From Candidatus Pyrohabitans jungbluthii (lineage in GTDB: Archaea; Hydrothermarchaeota; Hydrothermarchaeia; Hydrothermarchaeales; BMS3B), in assembly GCA_002010065.2 (NCBI GenBank), contig MTMD02000002.1, positions 124,001 to 188,000 of the forward strand: a stretch of 64,000 nucleotides of DNA, given 5' to 3'. A program made the position numbers and the translations under genes. Numbering within the stretch: the stretch's first letter is position 1; each line of letters starts with the position of its first letter. Positions 24,654 to 33,656 of this stretch are shown in pieces. The notes under the pieces are model-generated. The model was not told the DNA's origin and did not search any database. It was given only the letters and a program-made list of their open reading frames with translations.

Positions 24654-25054
24654 TTCTGAGAAACCGCCGCATGGTTAGGGCTTTTGTTACAAAGGACGGC
24701 TCCGAGGTTTACGAGCTGCTTCATCCGAAAAATTCCAGAGTGCGGAGGCTGAGCATCGCAGAGGCAGTGGTCAAGCCAGGAAGCGCAACCAAAGAGCACT
24801 TCCACCGCACTAGTGAAGAGGTGTACTACATCCTCAGCGGGGAGGGAGAGATGTACATCAACGAAGAAAAAGCCTATGTGCAGGCTGGAGATGTGGTGCT
24901 CATTCCAGCAGGAGCGAGGCATTACGTGGTGAACACAGGCAATGAAGAGCTCGTTATACTCTGCGCCTCTTCTCCGCCATACTCGCATGAGGATACGGAG
25001 CTGGTTACGCCCGCCGCCCAATCCTCTTCACCACATAGCTCGGGAGACTCCTGA
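24650..25054 (+). CDS. Single-domain cupin (right arm)
   Basis: 134 residues. Metal motifs [17 protein letters not shown] and [10 protein letters not shown] match the cupin fold and resemble the cupin ending the left liv arm (shared EH-x-H, E-x-YYIL-x-G). Such small cupins are often annotated as mannose-6-phosphate isomerase-like, but the substrate is unknown. It overlaps livF by ATGA, so it belongs to the transporter operon. The last 50 bp overlap the convergent geranylgeranyl reductase gene; the tail after [11 protein letters not shown] is low-complexity Ser. Confidence 0.85.
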   Translation: MILRNRRMVRAFVTKDGSEVYELLHPKNSRVRRLSIAEAVVKPGSATKEHFHRTSEEVYYILSGEGEMYINEEKAYVQAGDVVLIPAGARHYVVNTGNEELVILCASSPPYSHEDTELVTPAAQSSSPHSSGDS

Positions 25055-26165
25055 GGCTGAACGCGAGGGCACGCCTTAGGATTACCCTCGGCCTTGGCTC
25101 GCCCCCGCCAAGGGCGGAGATGACGCTTAGCAGAACATCGCTGTTCTTAAAGAGGTGGTAGGAAAAGTCCAAGTTGAAGTAGAAGAGCTTCCCCAAGTAG
25201 AGCATTGCCCTGAGGTCTGGCAGAAGCTCGCGGTCGCAGAAGCTCTGATAGGCAAGCAGACTCTTCTCTTTGCCGTTTAGCACTTCGCTAACAAACTGCG
25301 CCGCTTTTATGCCTGAGAGGGCGGCATAGTAAGTGCCCTCACCCGAGAGGGGATCCACGAAGCCGGCAGCATCGCCTGCGAGGGCGGCACGTGGAGCGGC
25401 GACTTTACGCCTTATGCCGCCCATGGGTATGAGGTGCGCCTTCGCCGGTGGGAGCTCTGAAGCCTTGACATATGGAAGCGTTGAGGCGAAGCTTTCCAGG
25501 CGGGAGACTATGCTCTCCCCCAGCCTAGATGCAAGCTCTGCAACGCCTATGGTGGCGCCTTCACGTTTGGGAAAGGCCCAGGTGTAGGAGAAGCTCGCAT
25601 GCCCAAAGTGGATCTCCATGGCATCCAAGCCCAGCCCGGGAATCTCATACTCCGCTGCCACGCCGAGCTCGCGTGAGGGAAACCTCCATCCAAAGAAGTG
25701 CTTTCTCACGACGCTGCTCACGCCATCGCAGCCTATCACAAAGCGTGAGCTAACTTCACCATGCTCCGTCTCAAGAAGGCACTTACCATGTTCCAGCTTT
25801 ATTCCCCTAACCCGCGTGGCGTCCCTAATCTCAGTACCTGCACGCTCGGCTTCCTTCGCTAAGGCGTAGTCGAGGACATCTCGATAAGTAGTGAGGATAT
25901 CACCTCTCGCTACGTCTATCTCCCTTTCTGCGCCGGGTATCTTCACCCTAACCTTCCTGACCTCATGGAACAGCTTTGTCGGGAGCCTCATCCCCTCGCC
26001 GGCTAGAAGCTCCATTGTTTTACGCGTCACAGCGCCGCCGCACAGCTTGTACCTGGGCAGCGCCTCTTTCTCAAGCAGCACAACGCTAAGCCCGCGTTTC
26101 GCCGCTGCATAGGCTGCGCACGAGCCGGCGACGCCAGCACCAACCACAGCCACGTCGTAGAGCAT
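25005..26165 (-). CDS. Geranylgeranyl reductase family flavoprotein
   Basis: 386 residues. The FAD-binding VAVVGAGVAGSCAAYAAAKRGLSVVLLEK, PRYKLCGGA, the YDVL-type helix, VIGCDGVSSVVRKH and GDAAGFVDPLSGEGTYYAALSG are diagnostic. In archaea, members saturate the geranylgeranyl chains of ether lipids or reduce quinone side chains. ATG 26165 starts the Rossmann fold; the longer frame to 26255 is an extension into the next gene. Convergent with the cupin and divergent from yjbQ, with only 37 bp between the start codons. Confidence 0.92.
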   Translation of the reverse strand: MLYDVAVVGAGVAGSCAAYAAAKRGLSVVLLEKEALPRYKLCGGAVTRKTMELLAGEGMRLPTKLFHEVRKVRVKIPGAEREIDVARGDILTTYRDVLDYALAKEAERAGTEIRDATRVRGIKLEHGKCLLETEHGEVSSRFVIGCDGVSSVVRKHFFGWRFPSRELGVAAEYEIPGLGLDAMEIHFGHASFSYTWAFPKREGATIGVAELASRLGESIVSRLESFASTLPYVKASELPPAKAHLIPMGGIRRKVAAPRAALAGDAAGFVDPLSGEGTYYAALSGIKAAQFVSEVLNGKEKSLLAYQSFCDRELLPDLRAMLYLGKLFYFNLDFSYHLFKNSDVLLSVISALGGGEPRPRVILRRALAFSLRSLPSYVVKRIGRRA

Positions 26166-26202
26166 GGAAAGGCTTAATACTTCCCAGAATAAATTTGCTT
26201 CG

Positions 26203-26604
26203 ATGATTAAGAGGTATACAATAAGAACTAGGAAAGATGTGGAGCTCATCGACATTACCAGAGAAGTCGCTGAGGCGGTTGCCGAGGCTAAAGTGGAGCA
26301 TGGCTTAGCCAGCGTTTACACGAAGCACACCACAACGGCGATATTCATAAACGAGGCTGAAAGCGGGCTTCTTCAAGACTACCTCACGCTCCTCGAGAAG
26401 CTCGTGCCTGCGCACGGGGGTTACGCCCATGATAGAATAGACAGCAACGCCCATGCGCACCTGCGCAGCATGCTTCTCGGAAGCGGCGTAACCCTTCCTG
26501 TGATTGAAGGAAAACCAGCGCTGGGCACATGGCAGCGCATTCTCTTCGCTGAGCTTGATGGACCAAGACAGAGGAGCTTTCTGGTCAGCGTAGTGAAAGC
26601 CTAA
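26203..26604 (+). CDS. YjbQ/UPF0047 family protein
   Basis: 133 residues. YTKHTTTAIFINEAESGL, HDRIDSNAHAHLRSMLLGS and GTWQRILFAELDGPR carry the conserved His, Asp and Arg residues of this family. A weak thiamine phosphate synthase activity has been reported for some members, but the physiological role is unclear. Start at MIKRYTI (26203) rather than 26164, because the shorter form begins at the conserved strand. The HD-domain gene follows after 48 bp. Confidence 0.9.
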   Translation: MIKRYTIRTRKDVELIDITREVAEAVAEAKVEHGLASVYTKHTTTAIFINEAESGLLQDYLTLLEKLVPAHGGYAHDRIDSNAHAHLRSMLLGSGVTLPVIEGKPALGTWQRILFAELDGPRQRSFLVSVVKA

Positions 26605-26652
26605 GCCTCCGAGAAGCTTAAAAAGGCTGAAGAGAATTTATATTCGAGTTGT

Positions 26653-27849
26653 ATGTCAACAAAGGTTATACGTGACCCGATTCACGGAGATATCTTCCTT
26701 ACAGAGCTTGAACTGAGGATTGTAGATACCCCAGAGTTCCAGAGGCTACGCAGGATAAAGCAGCTGGGAATGACCTACTTGGTTTACCCCAGCGCCAACC
26801 ACACGCGCTTTGAGCACTCCCTGGGTGCCCTTCACCTCGCTGGAAGACTTGCTTCAAGGCTCAGGTTAAGCGAGGAGGAGACAACGCTTGTGCGCATAGC
26901 CTCGCTGCTACATGATTTGGGTCACGGGCCGCTTTCGCATACAAGCGAGGAGCTTCTCGCGAGGTACCTCAACGCCTCCCACGAGAGCATAACCGCTGAG
27001 ACAATAAAAAGCTCCACCATCGCGGAGGTGCTCACAGAAGCAGGGATTAACCCGGAACGCATTGTGGAGATAATCTCAGGCGACGCAAGCTACCTAAGCA
27101 GGATTGTGAGCGGGGAGTTTGACATCGACAGGATGGATTACCTCGTGAGGGATGCGCACCACACCGGTGTGGGCTACGGCATTATAGATTTAGACAGGCT
27201 GATAAACACCATAGAAATCAAGGACAACCTGCTTGTGGTTAATGAGCGTGGGTTGCGCGCCGTTGAAGGCTTGCTCGTAGCCAGGTTTCTGATGATACCC
27301 ACAGTTTACCTGCACCACGCCTCGCGCATCGCCGACGCCATGTTTTTGAAGGCAACTGAGGTGGCGATAGAGCAGGGGGAGCTTGAGTTTCAGCGCTTGA
27401 TAAGGATGGACGATTACGAGGTGATGAGCTTCTTCCGCTCTTCTCGCGGCTATGTGCGCGATATTGGTGAGCGCTTTGACCAGCGCAGGCTTTTCAAGAA
27501 GGCTCTGGTGAAGGGCTGGCACGACCTGACGCCCACGCTGCGGGAGCACGTGCTTGCGCTGCGCCATGAGGTGAAGAAGCTCTCGCGCATAGAGAGGGAG
27601 CTTGCCGAGGACGCTGGCATAGACTACGGCTACGTGCTTCTCGACGTGCCACCTGAGCCCAGCTACCGCGAGCTTGACGCGCTGATTGCTGAGGAGGGCG
27701 AGATAAAGCGCATCGAAGAGGTCTCTCCCCTCGTGGGTGTGCTCAAGGTTGCGCAGAAGAGTCACTGGAGCCTGGGGATCTACGCGCCTAAGGAACATCT
27801 CGAAAAGGTTAAGCGAGTGGCAGCGAACCTGGAGAGTTATGTTGATTAA
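26653..27849 (+). CDS. HD-domain phosphohydrolase (dGTPase/SAMHD1-like)
   Basis: 398 residues. The start IRDPIHGDIFLTELELRIVDTPEFQRLRRIKQLG, HTRFEHSLGA, LLHDLGHGPLSHTSE and GEFDIDRMDYLVRDAHHTGVGYG supply the His, HD and Asp metal ligands of the COG1078 branch that includes SAMHD1. The expected role is hydrolysis of dNTPs to nucleosides and triphosphate, helping to set nucleotide pools. The gene has its own TATA-like TTTATATT at about 26638-26645. Confidence 0.93.
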   Translation: MSTKVIRDPIHGDIFLTELELRIVDTPEFQRLRRIKQLGMTYLVYPSANHTRFEHSLGALHLAGRLASRLRLSEEETTLVRIASLLHDLGHGPLSHTSEELLARYLNASHESITAETIKSSTIAEVLTEAGINPERIVEIISGDASYLSRIVSGEFDIDRMDYLVRDAHHTGVGYGIIDLDRLINTIEIKDNLLVVNERGLRAVEGLLVARFLMIPTVYLHHASRIADAMFLKATEVAIEQGELEFQRLIRMDDYEVMSFFRSSRGYVRDIGERFDQRRLFKKALVKGWHDLTPTLREHVLALRHEVKKLSRIERELAEDAGIDYGYVLLDVPPEPSYRELDALIAEEGEIKRIEEVSPLVGVLKVAQKSHWSLGIYAPKEHLEKVKRVAANLESYVD

Positions 27850-27857
27850 TTTCTGAA

Positions 27858-27897
27858 AAATAACTAAGTTATTTGTGCAAGATTGCAGAAAATCTTG
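27858..27897. promoter_or_regulatory. Palindrome and hairpin between HD gene and lipoprotein gene
   Basis: Two neighbouring symmetric elements: AAATAACT-A-AGTTATTT at 27858-27874 and CAAGATT-N6-AATCTTG at 27878-27897. They follow the HD-gene stop by 8 nt. The first could be an operator, the second a hairpin at the transcript end. The rest of the gap (27898-27958) holds only T-rich sequence and the start region of the lipoprotein gene. Confidence 0.5.
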
Positions 27898-27958
27898 TAT
27901 TCCTTCCCATTTTCTAGACGTAACAAGCCTTTACCTCGTTATGCCTGAGCGATGATGC

Positions 27959-28687
27959 ATGAAGCGCCTTGTCCTTGTGCTTCTACTGCTTATCCCGGGT
28001 TGCTTCCAGGAAGAGAAGCCCCTGCTTCTCGTTGACTACGCCCATGGCGAGATTTTCCCGCCTTTAGATCCCCGAGACCTTGGGTATGCTACGCTTGATA
28101 CGGTGTTTAAGGAAGCTGGCTACGAGGTCAGGGTTATCTCAGAGCCTCTCACCGCTAAGGAGCTGCGCAGAGCCAAGGTGTACCTGCTTGCAGGACCCAT
28201 GAACGAGCTGAGCGAGGAGGAGCGCAGCGCACTTAGAGATTTCGTTGAGCGGGGCGGTAAAGTCGTTGTGCTGGTGCACATCGCTTCGCCGCTAAGGAAA
28301 TTTCTAGAGGAGTACAACATTACCCTGGGCTGGGTGGTGGCGGAGCATGAGAACACCCTAGGTAGAGCCCAGGATTTCATGGTTAGGAACGTAGGAGAAG
28401 GAGAGCTTTTCGAGGGCGTGGGCTCGCTTTCATTCTACGGCGCTTTCTCTGTGCGCGCGCCCGAGAGCTATGCCTTCACTTCCCCCAGAGCCTGGGAGGA
28501 TTTGAATCTTAACGGTGTCTGGGAGGAGGGCGAGCCTCGGGGCAAGTTTGCGCTCATTGGTATGGCGAATTACGGAAAGGGCTACATCTTGGTTTTAGGC
28601 GATGACGCCACGCTGGCGAACCGTTTCATAGGCGAGGAGGATAACTTTAAACTTGCCAGGAATCTCGCGGAGTGGGGGCTCACGTGA
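27959..28687 (+). CDS. Lipoprotein with DUF4350/GATase-like fold
   Basis: 242 residues. The signal peptide MKRLVLVLLLLIPGC has a lipobox cysteine at 15. The mature part reads LLVDYAHGE, VYLLAGPMNELSEEERSALRDFVERGGKVVVLVHI and LVLGDDATLANRFIGEEDN, which resembles the glutamine-amidotransferase-like beta/alpha fold of DUF4350 and related surface proteins. No catalytic Cys is evident, so it is probably a binding or scaffolding lipoprotein. It overlaps the convergent PolD DP2 gene by 8 bp. Confidence 0.75.
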   Translation: MKRLVLVLLLLIPGCFQEEKPLLLVDYAHGEIFPPLDPRDLGYATLDTVFKEAGYEVRVISEPLTAKELRRAKVYLLAGPMNELSEEERSALRDFVERGGKVVVLVHIASPLRKFLEEYNITLGWVVAEHENTLGRAQDFMVRNVGEGELFEGVGSLSFYGAFSVRAPESYAFTSPRAWEDLNLNGVWEEGEPRGKFALIGMANYGKGYILVLGDDATLANRFIGEEDNFKLARNLAEWGLT

Positions 28688-31600
28688 AGAAATCTTTTAT
28701 GCTTTTCTGCTCCACGCTCTCATCGATAAATATGCTCTCAATGCTCATACGCAGTATCTTAACGCGCTGCTTCAGGTAGTCCTCCAGCGCGTACTTATCC
28801 AGAAGATTCTCGGTTACGCTGAGGTACTTCTCAACACTTCCCCTCGCCACAGTTAAAACAAGCTTACCACCGCAGCGACGGCAGCGCCCCAGCAGAGGGA
28901 CGCGGCGATACTTCGCATTGCAGTTTACACAGCGCACCTTCTGCGTGGCAAAGGCGCGCAGGTTTCCTGCCAGGTCTGGCAAGAAGTGGCTCTCTATCAC
29001 CCGCCTAGCAACGTCACGCTCGTCTACGCTGCGCAGCTTCTTAGCAAGAGAAAGCTGCTTCTCCAGCTTGTCCACCATCTCCTTTAGCGTCTTGTACGCT
29101 GAGACGGTAACGCCAGCGGAGATGTCGCTGGTATCGTGGGTAAAGCGCAGCCCGTAGTACGCCTCTCGCCTGCCCAAACGCTGCCTCACCGTCTCTATCT
29201 CCCCCTCAAACTCCTGGGGCTTAGCAAGGCGCAGCGTGGCCTCGTAAAACTCTATGGGGTAGCGCTCCACTATGTCTATGTTGTGCGCCTCGCCATCCAC
29301 CTCGCTGGGGTCGAGGCGGGTGGTTAGAACCAGAGGGGCGTCCATCGTACCGCCGCGCGTCGCTGGCAAAAAGGCCCGAGAGAAGTTGAGAAAGGCGTCC
29401 ATCATCAGAAAAACGCTATCTTCGTCGCCGTCGCAGTTGCGACGCTTCGCTGCGTGGAAGTATGGGTGAGCATAGCCCACGCTGGCACGGGAGAAGCCCA
29501 CGATGCGCCCCAGTATCGCCGCCGAGGTATGGGGAGCCAGGCCAAAAACTAGGTGGCCAAGCAGGTCTTCTTTAGTGGTGGCGTTGTAGTAGGGCTCAAG
29601 CCCATAAAAATCCTCGAGAAGTTCGTCCACAAACTTAGCAACGCGCAGCAGGTATTCAGCACCGCTCTCAGGCAGAATTATATCCTGGGGGAATAGCTCC
29701 ACAATCTGCTCCTCGCTCTCCAGTGGCTTGCCCATATAATCGTGAGTGTAGCCCAGCTCCCGCATTTTCTCAACGCTTACACCTATCTCCCTAGGCCTAA
29801 CGTGGGTTACCGGCACGTCCGTGGCGTCGAAGCGCGCTGTGCCGTCTTTGAATACAAAAACTTCATTTCTGGAGCGCAGGATGCCCTTCTCCAGAGCCTC
29901 CGGTATCTTGTAGCTGGAGGTCATGCCTATGACGCCTTTCAGGTCGTTGGATGTGCTTCCAACGCGGCGTTCCGCCTCGGCAAGAAGCTTCTTCAGCTCA
30001 ATCTCCCGCTCAGAGTAGTATGCCAGCCTTCCATTGCACTTCGGGCAGGAGTCGCGCTCATCCTCTGCGACAAAGCCGCAGGAGGAGCAAACCCTGCGAA
30101 GCCTCGTATTGCCTCCGCAGCGGGGGCAGCGTGAGAAGATGCTCACCTCTCCACAGCTTTCGCACTCGCGGTAAGCGACCTCCACACTTATCTTACCAGC
30201 CTGGGCAGCCTTCTTCACATCGCGCGTCTTGCCTCCGTGCTGCCCGATGGGAAAGAGAACGTTAACCGGAGGAGACATCTTGCGCTCTTTGGCTTTTTCT
30301 GGCCTGCCCATACGCGCGCCGATGTATGTGGGCGCCTTCTCGCGCACTTTTATGCCAAAGGAATTCACCAGCTCCATGACGCTGCCCGCGCGCTCATACG
30401 CTTGAGAAAAGCGCTCCAGGCTTGAGCCCAGGCAGTAGAGAAGCGCCTTGTACTCGTTGAGAACAACCTTGCCCTCAACAACGCGGTGAGGTATGCAAAG
30501 AAGCTCTAAAACGCGCTTCTCTGGGCTCATCTCCAGGACAAGAGCGTCGCCTTGGGTTTTCCCTGTGAAAAGCCACTCAGCGAGAGCCTTTAAATCCTCC
30601 TTGGTAACGTCGTGGTAGAAGTAGGTATAGCGAGGGTGCAGGGGTATACCCAGCTTCTGGCTTAGCTCCAGCGCCTCTTCCTCGGTGGGCACATGTGAGG
30701 GGTCGAGGAAGTGGCTGTATTCAGCGTGCTCTTCGCCCTTCAACGCCTGCTCCAGCTCCTGCACCCACCACTCCTCGCAGTAGCCCGCTGGTACAAGAGG
30801 ATGGTTGTTCTCCAGGAAGTCGCCATAGTTCACCAAGATATCGCCCAGGAATAAAATCTCCTCTACCTGGTCTTTAATCTCCTGAGCCTGCTCAATGGTG
30901 GAGACGCGAACAACACTGCCGTCGTGCAGCTTCACCACAGGCCCTTCGATAGTGTCGCACGGCGTTACAGCGGTGCCCTTGCCTGGGCGCTCTGTTTTCA
31001 TCTGCGTCCCAATGGCTATGAAGCCACCAGTTATAACCATCGTCGCTGGATGAATAGCCATACTTGCGAAGCCAGAGGCTCTACTTCTGCCGTAGCGCAG
31101 CCTGAAGCCACCTTTCGCTGAGGGATGCGCAAGCACAGGTCTTCCCGCGACCAGATCTTTAATATACTTAAAGTTGGGCTTTACCTCAGTATCGCCGCTC
31201 TCCTCCTTCTTCTCCATTTTACCCGAAACTAGCTCAGCCAACCACTCCCAGCCTTCAAAATTAAGCTTACGCACATACTTGAGCACTTTCGGCGCCTTCT
31301 GGAGCAACCCCTCTGCGAGAACGAGCACCGCTCCACCGCGAAGCTGATTGGTTTCAACGCGTGGCAGGTCACGGTAGCCTGCTACCTCCACCTTGTCGGT
31401 GGGCTCGCCCGTGACTTCCACAGGCAGAGAGCGAATCGCCTTGCGCACCTCCTCAGCCTTGGGATAGTACTGCAGGCGAGCAGCTTCATGGTGGTACAGG
31501 TCAACCTCCTCCACGAAGCGCTCCACCTCATCTTCAGTCGCTAAGTAGCGCTCAAGACCGAGAGCCTGCCTTATGGCGTCGCCCACGAGCACCGCCAATG

Positions 31601-32048
31601 CCTGAGCAGAGCCGCCAGCCGAGCGTATTGGGCCAGCGAAGTAAATCGCCAAATACTCGCTTCCATCAGCATTCTTCTTTATCTTCACCTTAACTATGCC
31701 CTCAAGGGGCGCGGCCACTATACCTTCGGTGAGAATAGCAAGAGCTGTGCGCAGCGCCTGCTCAGCCGCAGCTTCCCTCGAATCGAAGCGTCCAAACTTG
31801 CCCTCTACTATCTCCCTGGCTATGGTTATCGCCGCCTCCTCAGCGCTCATCTTTGAGCAAAGCTCGCGGATGCGCGGAGCCACGCCTCTGGGTCCTACCA
31901 ATCCCTCAACGCGCTCTGCCATGTCTTTGGCGAGGGGGATTTCTACCTCTAACGAGGGGTCATAGCCCAGCTTTCTTGCTTCCCGCGCTATCTTTAACCC
32001 CTCTTTAACCTTCTCCTCAAGCAGAGAAAAGTACTCATCTATCTCCAT
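28680..32048 (-). CDS. polC: DNA polymerase D large subunit DP2
   Basis: 1122 residues, the catalytic subunit of the archaeal replicative polymerase. The Asp-rich site is in RRNCDGDEDSVFLM (about residues 865-875), followed by LPATRGGTMDAPLVLT. Zinc modules with C-x2-C pairs lie at about 625-673 (CESCGEV...CPRCGG...CSSCG...CPKC) and about 1037-1060 (CVNC...CRRCGG). The C terminus ends with a PIP-box, QKSIKDFF, for binding the PCNA clamp. No intein interrupts it. It starts 8 bp after the DP1 stop, so both subunits come from one transcript. Confidence 0.98.
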   Translation of the reverse strand: MEIDEYFSLLEEKVKEGLKIAREARKLGYDPSLEVEIPLAKDMAERVEGLVGPRGVAPRIRELCSKMSAEEAAITIAREIVEGKFGRFDSREAAAEQALRTALAILTEGIVAAPLEGIVKVKIKKNADGSEYLAIYFAGPIRSAGGSAQALAVLVGDAIRQALGLERYLATEDEVERFVEEVDLYHHEAARLQYYPKAEEVRKAIRSLPVEVTGEPTDKVEVAGYRDLPRVETNQLRGGAVLVLAEGLLQKAPKVLKYVRKLNFEGWEWLAELVSGKMEKKEESGDTEVKPNFKYIKDLVAGRPVLAHPSAKGGFRLRYGRSRASGFASMAIHPATMVITGGFIAIGTQMKTERPGKGTAVTPCDTIEGPVVKLHDGSVVRVSTIEQAQEIKDQVEEILFLGDILVNYGDFLENNHPLVPAGYCEEWWVQELEQALKGEEHAEYSHFLDPSHVPTEEEALELSQKLGIPLHPRYTYFYHDVTKEDLKALAEWLFTGKTQGDALVLEMSPEKRVLELLCIPHRVVEGKVVLNEYKALLYCLGSSLERFSQAYERAGSVMELVNSFGIKVREKAPTYIGARMGRPEKAKERKMSPPVNVLFPIGQHGGKTRDVKKAAQAGKISVEVAYRECESCGEVSIFSRCPRCGGNTRLRRVCSSCGFVAEDERDSCPKCNGRLAYYSEREIELKKLLAEAERRVGSTSNDLKGVIGMTSSYKIPEALEKGILRSRNEVFVFKDGTARFDATDVPVTHVRPREIGVSVEKMRELGYTHDYMGKPLESEEQIVELFPQDIILPESGAEYLLRVAKFVDELLEDFYGLEPYYNATTKEDLLGHLVFGLAPHTSAAILGRIVGFSRASVGYAHPYFHAAKRRNCDGDEDSVFLMMDAFLNFSRAFLPATRGGTMDAPLVLTTRLDPSEVDGEAHNIDIVERYPIEFYEATLRLAKPQEFEGEIETVRQRLGRREAYYGLRFTHDTSDISAGVTVSAYKTLKEMVDKLEKQLSLAKKLRSVDERDVARRVIESHFLPDLAGNLRAFATQKVRCVNCNAKYRRVPLLGRCRRCGGKLVLTVARGSVEKYLSVTENLLDKYALEDYLKQRVKILRMSIESIFIDESVEQKSIKDFFT

Positions 32049-32056
32049 AGTACTCC

Positions 32057-33589
32057 CTAACTGAACCTCATAATAGTGGTGCGCATGTTCTGCAGGTCTA
32101 TGATTGGTATCCTCCCAGGCGTGGGGTGGATGTTCATCTTCTTCTGAAAGCTGGTCTGCTCCTGGAAGGTGCCCGAGTTCACCAGAATGGTGCCCCTGTA
32201 GTTAGCCACCTCTGTGGTGTGGACATGCCCCGCGTGGAGTATATCAGGAGGCTCCTCCAGTAAGAGGTAGTCGAAGAGTTCTGGGGCAAGGGGAACGCGA
32301 CCGCCGTAGATTGGCGAGAGGTGACGCTTTCTGAGCAGCGCCTGCATCGCCTTGGCTGGCGAGGAATAGCTCAGCCCGGGTATACTCGCTATGATGTCGT
32401 CAAGACTTCTGCCGTGATAACTCACAACTTCAACGCCGTGAATGGTGGCAAAACAGGGATTACCCACCATGTGGATGCGAGGGTCCTCGTAGAGCATGGG
32501 AGCAAACTCCTCTTCGATCGCCGGCTGCGGCTCCGCTTGCCTTGCAGCGTCGTGGTTTCCGGGCGTGATGATTATCTCTATGTGCTCGGGAACGCGCTCA
32601 ATAAACCTGGTGAAAGCAGCGTACTGCTCGTGTATGTCTTTAATAACCAGCTCATCCTTCTGCTCTGGATAGATTCCCACTCCGTCGACGAGATCGCCGC
32701 CGATAACAAGGTACTTAACCCGGGAGGCAAGCTCCCTCTGGCGAGGCGTGCCCAGCTCTCCTGCAAGCCATTTAATAAAACGCGCAAAAGTGTCTTCGAG
32801 AAACTGAGTGCTCCCCACGTGAATGTCCGAGATCATAGCCACCGCCACCGGCTCCTCACTCTTCCTGGGCTCGCGGTTCACCGGCACATCTGGAAAGAAA
32901 ATCTCATTTGCTATAACCATATCAAACCCATTGGGCATAAACCCGGCTACGCCTATCACCTCATCCTTTGTTATCTCCTTTGCCTCTTCGAGAAGCTCTC
33001 TATCTTGGCTGCGGATGAGCACAGGTATCACGCCAGTTGGATCCTCAAGCTCCAGTATTAGGTTCCCCTTCTTGCTTGTGCGAATGTCAGTAACCATGCC
33101 GATGAACTTAACCTCCCCTGAGTAGCGGGAGCTTTTAATGAGCTCAATCACCACGCTCTCCTTGAGAGCCGTGCGGGATTTGAGCAGCTTGGCAAGGCGC
33201 TCAAAGCGGTTGTTGAAATAGCTCACAAAGCTTTCAATGCTCCCCTCACAGTAGGATTTTTTTGTAATATCCCGCTCGCGCTTTATCTTGAGATTTGAAT
33301 CGTATTCCTGAGAAAGTCGCCGCTTGGAGCGTTTGAGTACGACTCGACAATCTCTTGGAGATTGCCTTCGGCTTCCTTCACCTACGTTCGGGAAGTCCAC
33401 CTCTTCCTTTTCTTTTACTTTCCTGAGTTTGTCAATGGTTAAAACGCTTGCAGATTCTTCTCTGGCGATATTGATTAATCTGTTTATCACCTCCTCCCTG
33501 TTTGGACTCCTTTTTATCTCCGCCAGAACCTCAGGGTGAAGGTTGACCCCGCACTCCACAAATTTCGAAACTATCTCAGCATCATCCAT
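32057..33589 (-). CDS. polB: DNA polymerase D small subunit DP1 (proofreading exonuclease)
   Basis: 510 residues. An N-terminal helical region of about 130 residues and an OB fold (KFIGMVTDIRTSKKGNLILELEDPTGVIPVLI) precede the Mre11-like phosphoesterase domain with MISDIHVGST, YLVIGGDLVDGVG, ITPGNHDAA, VVSYHGRSLDD and LHAGHVHTTEV. This is the 3'-5' proofreading nuclease of PolD. It has its own promoter: a minus-strand TATA (CTTATATAG) near 33613-33622, and a GAGGG site before the ATG. It lies between orc1/cdc6 and DP2, as in other euryarchaea. Confidence 0.97.
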   Translation of the reverse strand: MDDAEIVSKFVECGVNLHPEVLAEIKRSPNREEVINRLINIAREESASVLTIDKLRKVKEKEEVDFPNVGEGSRRQSPRDCRVVLKRSKRRLSQEYDSNLKIKRERDITKKSYCEGSIESFVSYFNNRFERLAKLLKSRTALKESVVIELIKSSRYSGEVKFIGMVTDIRTSKKGNLILELEDPTGVIPVLIRSQDRELLEEAKEITKDEVIGVAGFMPNGFDMVIANEIFFPDVPVNREPRKSEEPVAVAMISDIHVGSTQFLEDTFARFIKWLAGELGTPRQRELASRVKYLVIGGDLVDGVGIYPEQKDELVIKDIHEQYAAFTRFIERVPEHIEIIITPGNHDAARQAEPQPAIEEEFAPMLYEDPRIHMVGNPCFATIHGVEVVSYHGRSLDDIIASIPGLSYSSPAKAMQALLRKRHLSPIYGGRVPLAPELFDYLLLEEPPDILHAGHVHTTEVANYRGTILVNSGTFQEQTSFQKKMNIHPTPGRIPIIDLQNMRTTIMRFS

Positions 33590-33656
33590 ATCTTTTTAAC
33601 CCTCTTGTGTGAGCTCTATATAAGGTGAATGGGAGCACCATAAAAGTGAAAAGAAA

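Noticed and set aside
27878-27897. CRISPR-like or repeat array in intergenic gaps
   Set aside because: Only isolated hairpins and palindromes were seen; no regularly spaced direct repeats anywhere in the window.
28680-32048. Possible intein in DP2
   Set aside because: The length and uninterrupted motifs around the NCDGDED site show no splicing domain or homing endonuclease.
32321-33061. Long antisense open frame (246 codons) opposite DP1
   Set aside because: It lies wholly inside the well supported polB gene, has no family motifs, and arises from codon bias on the opposite strand.
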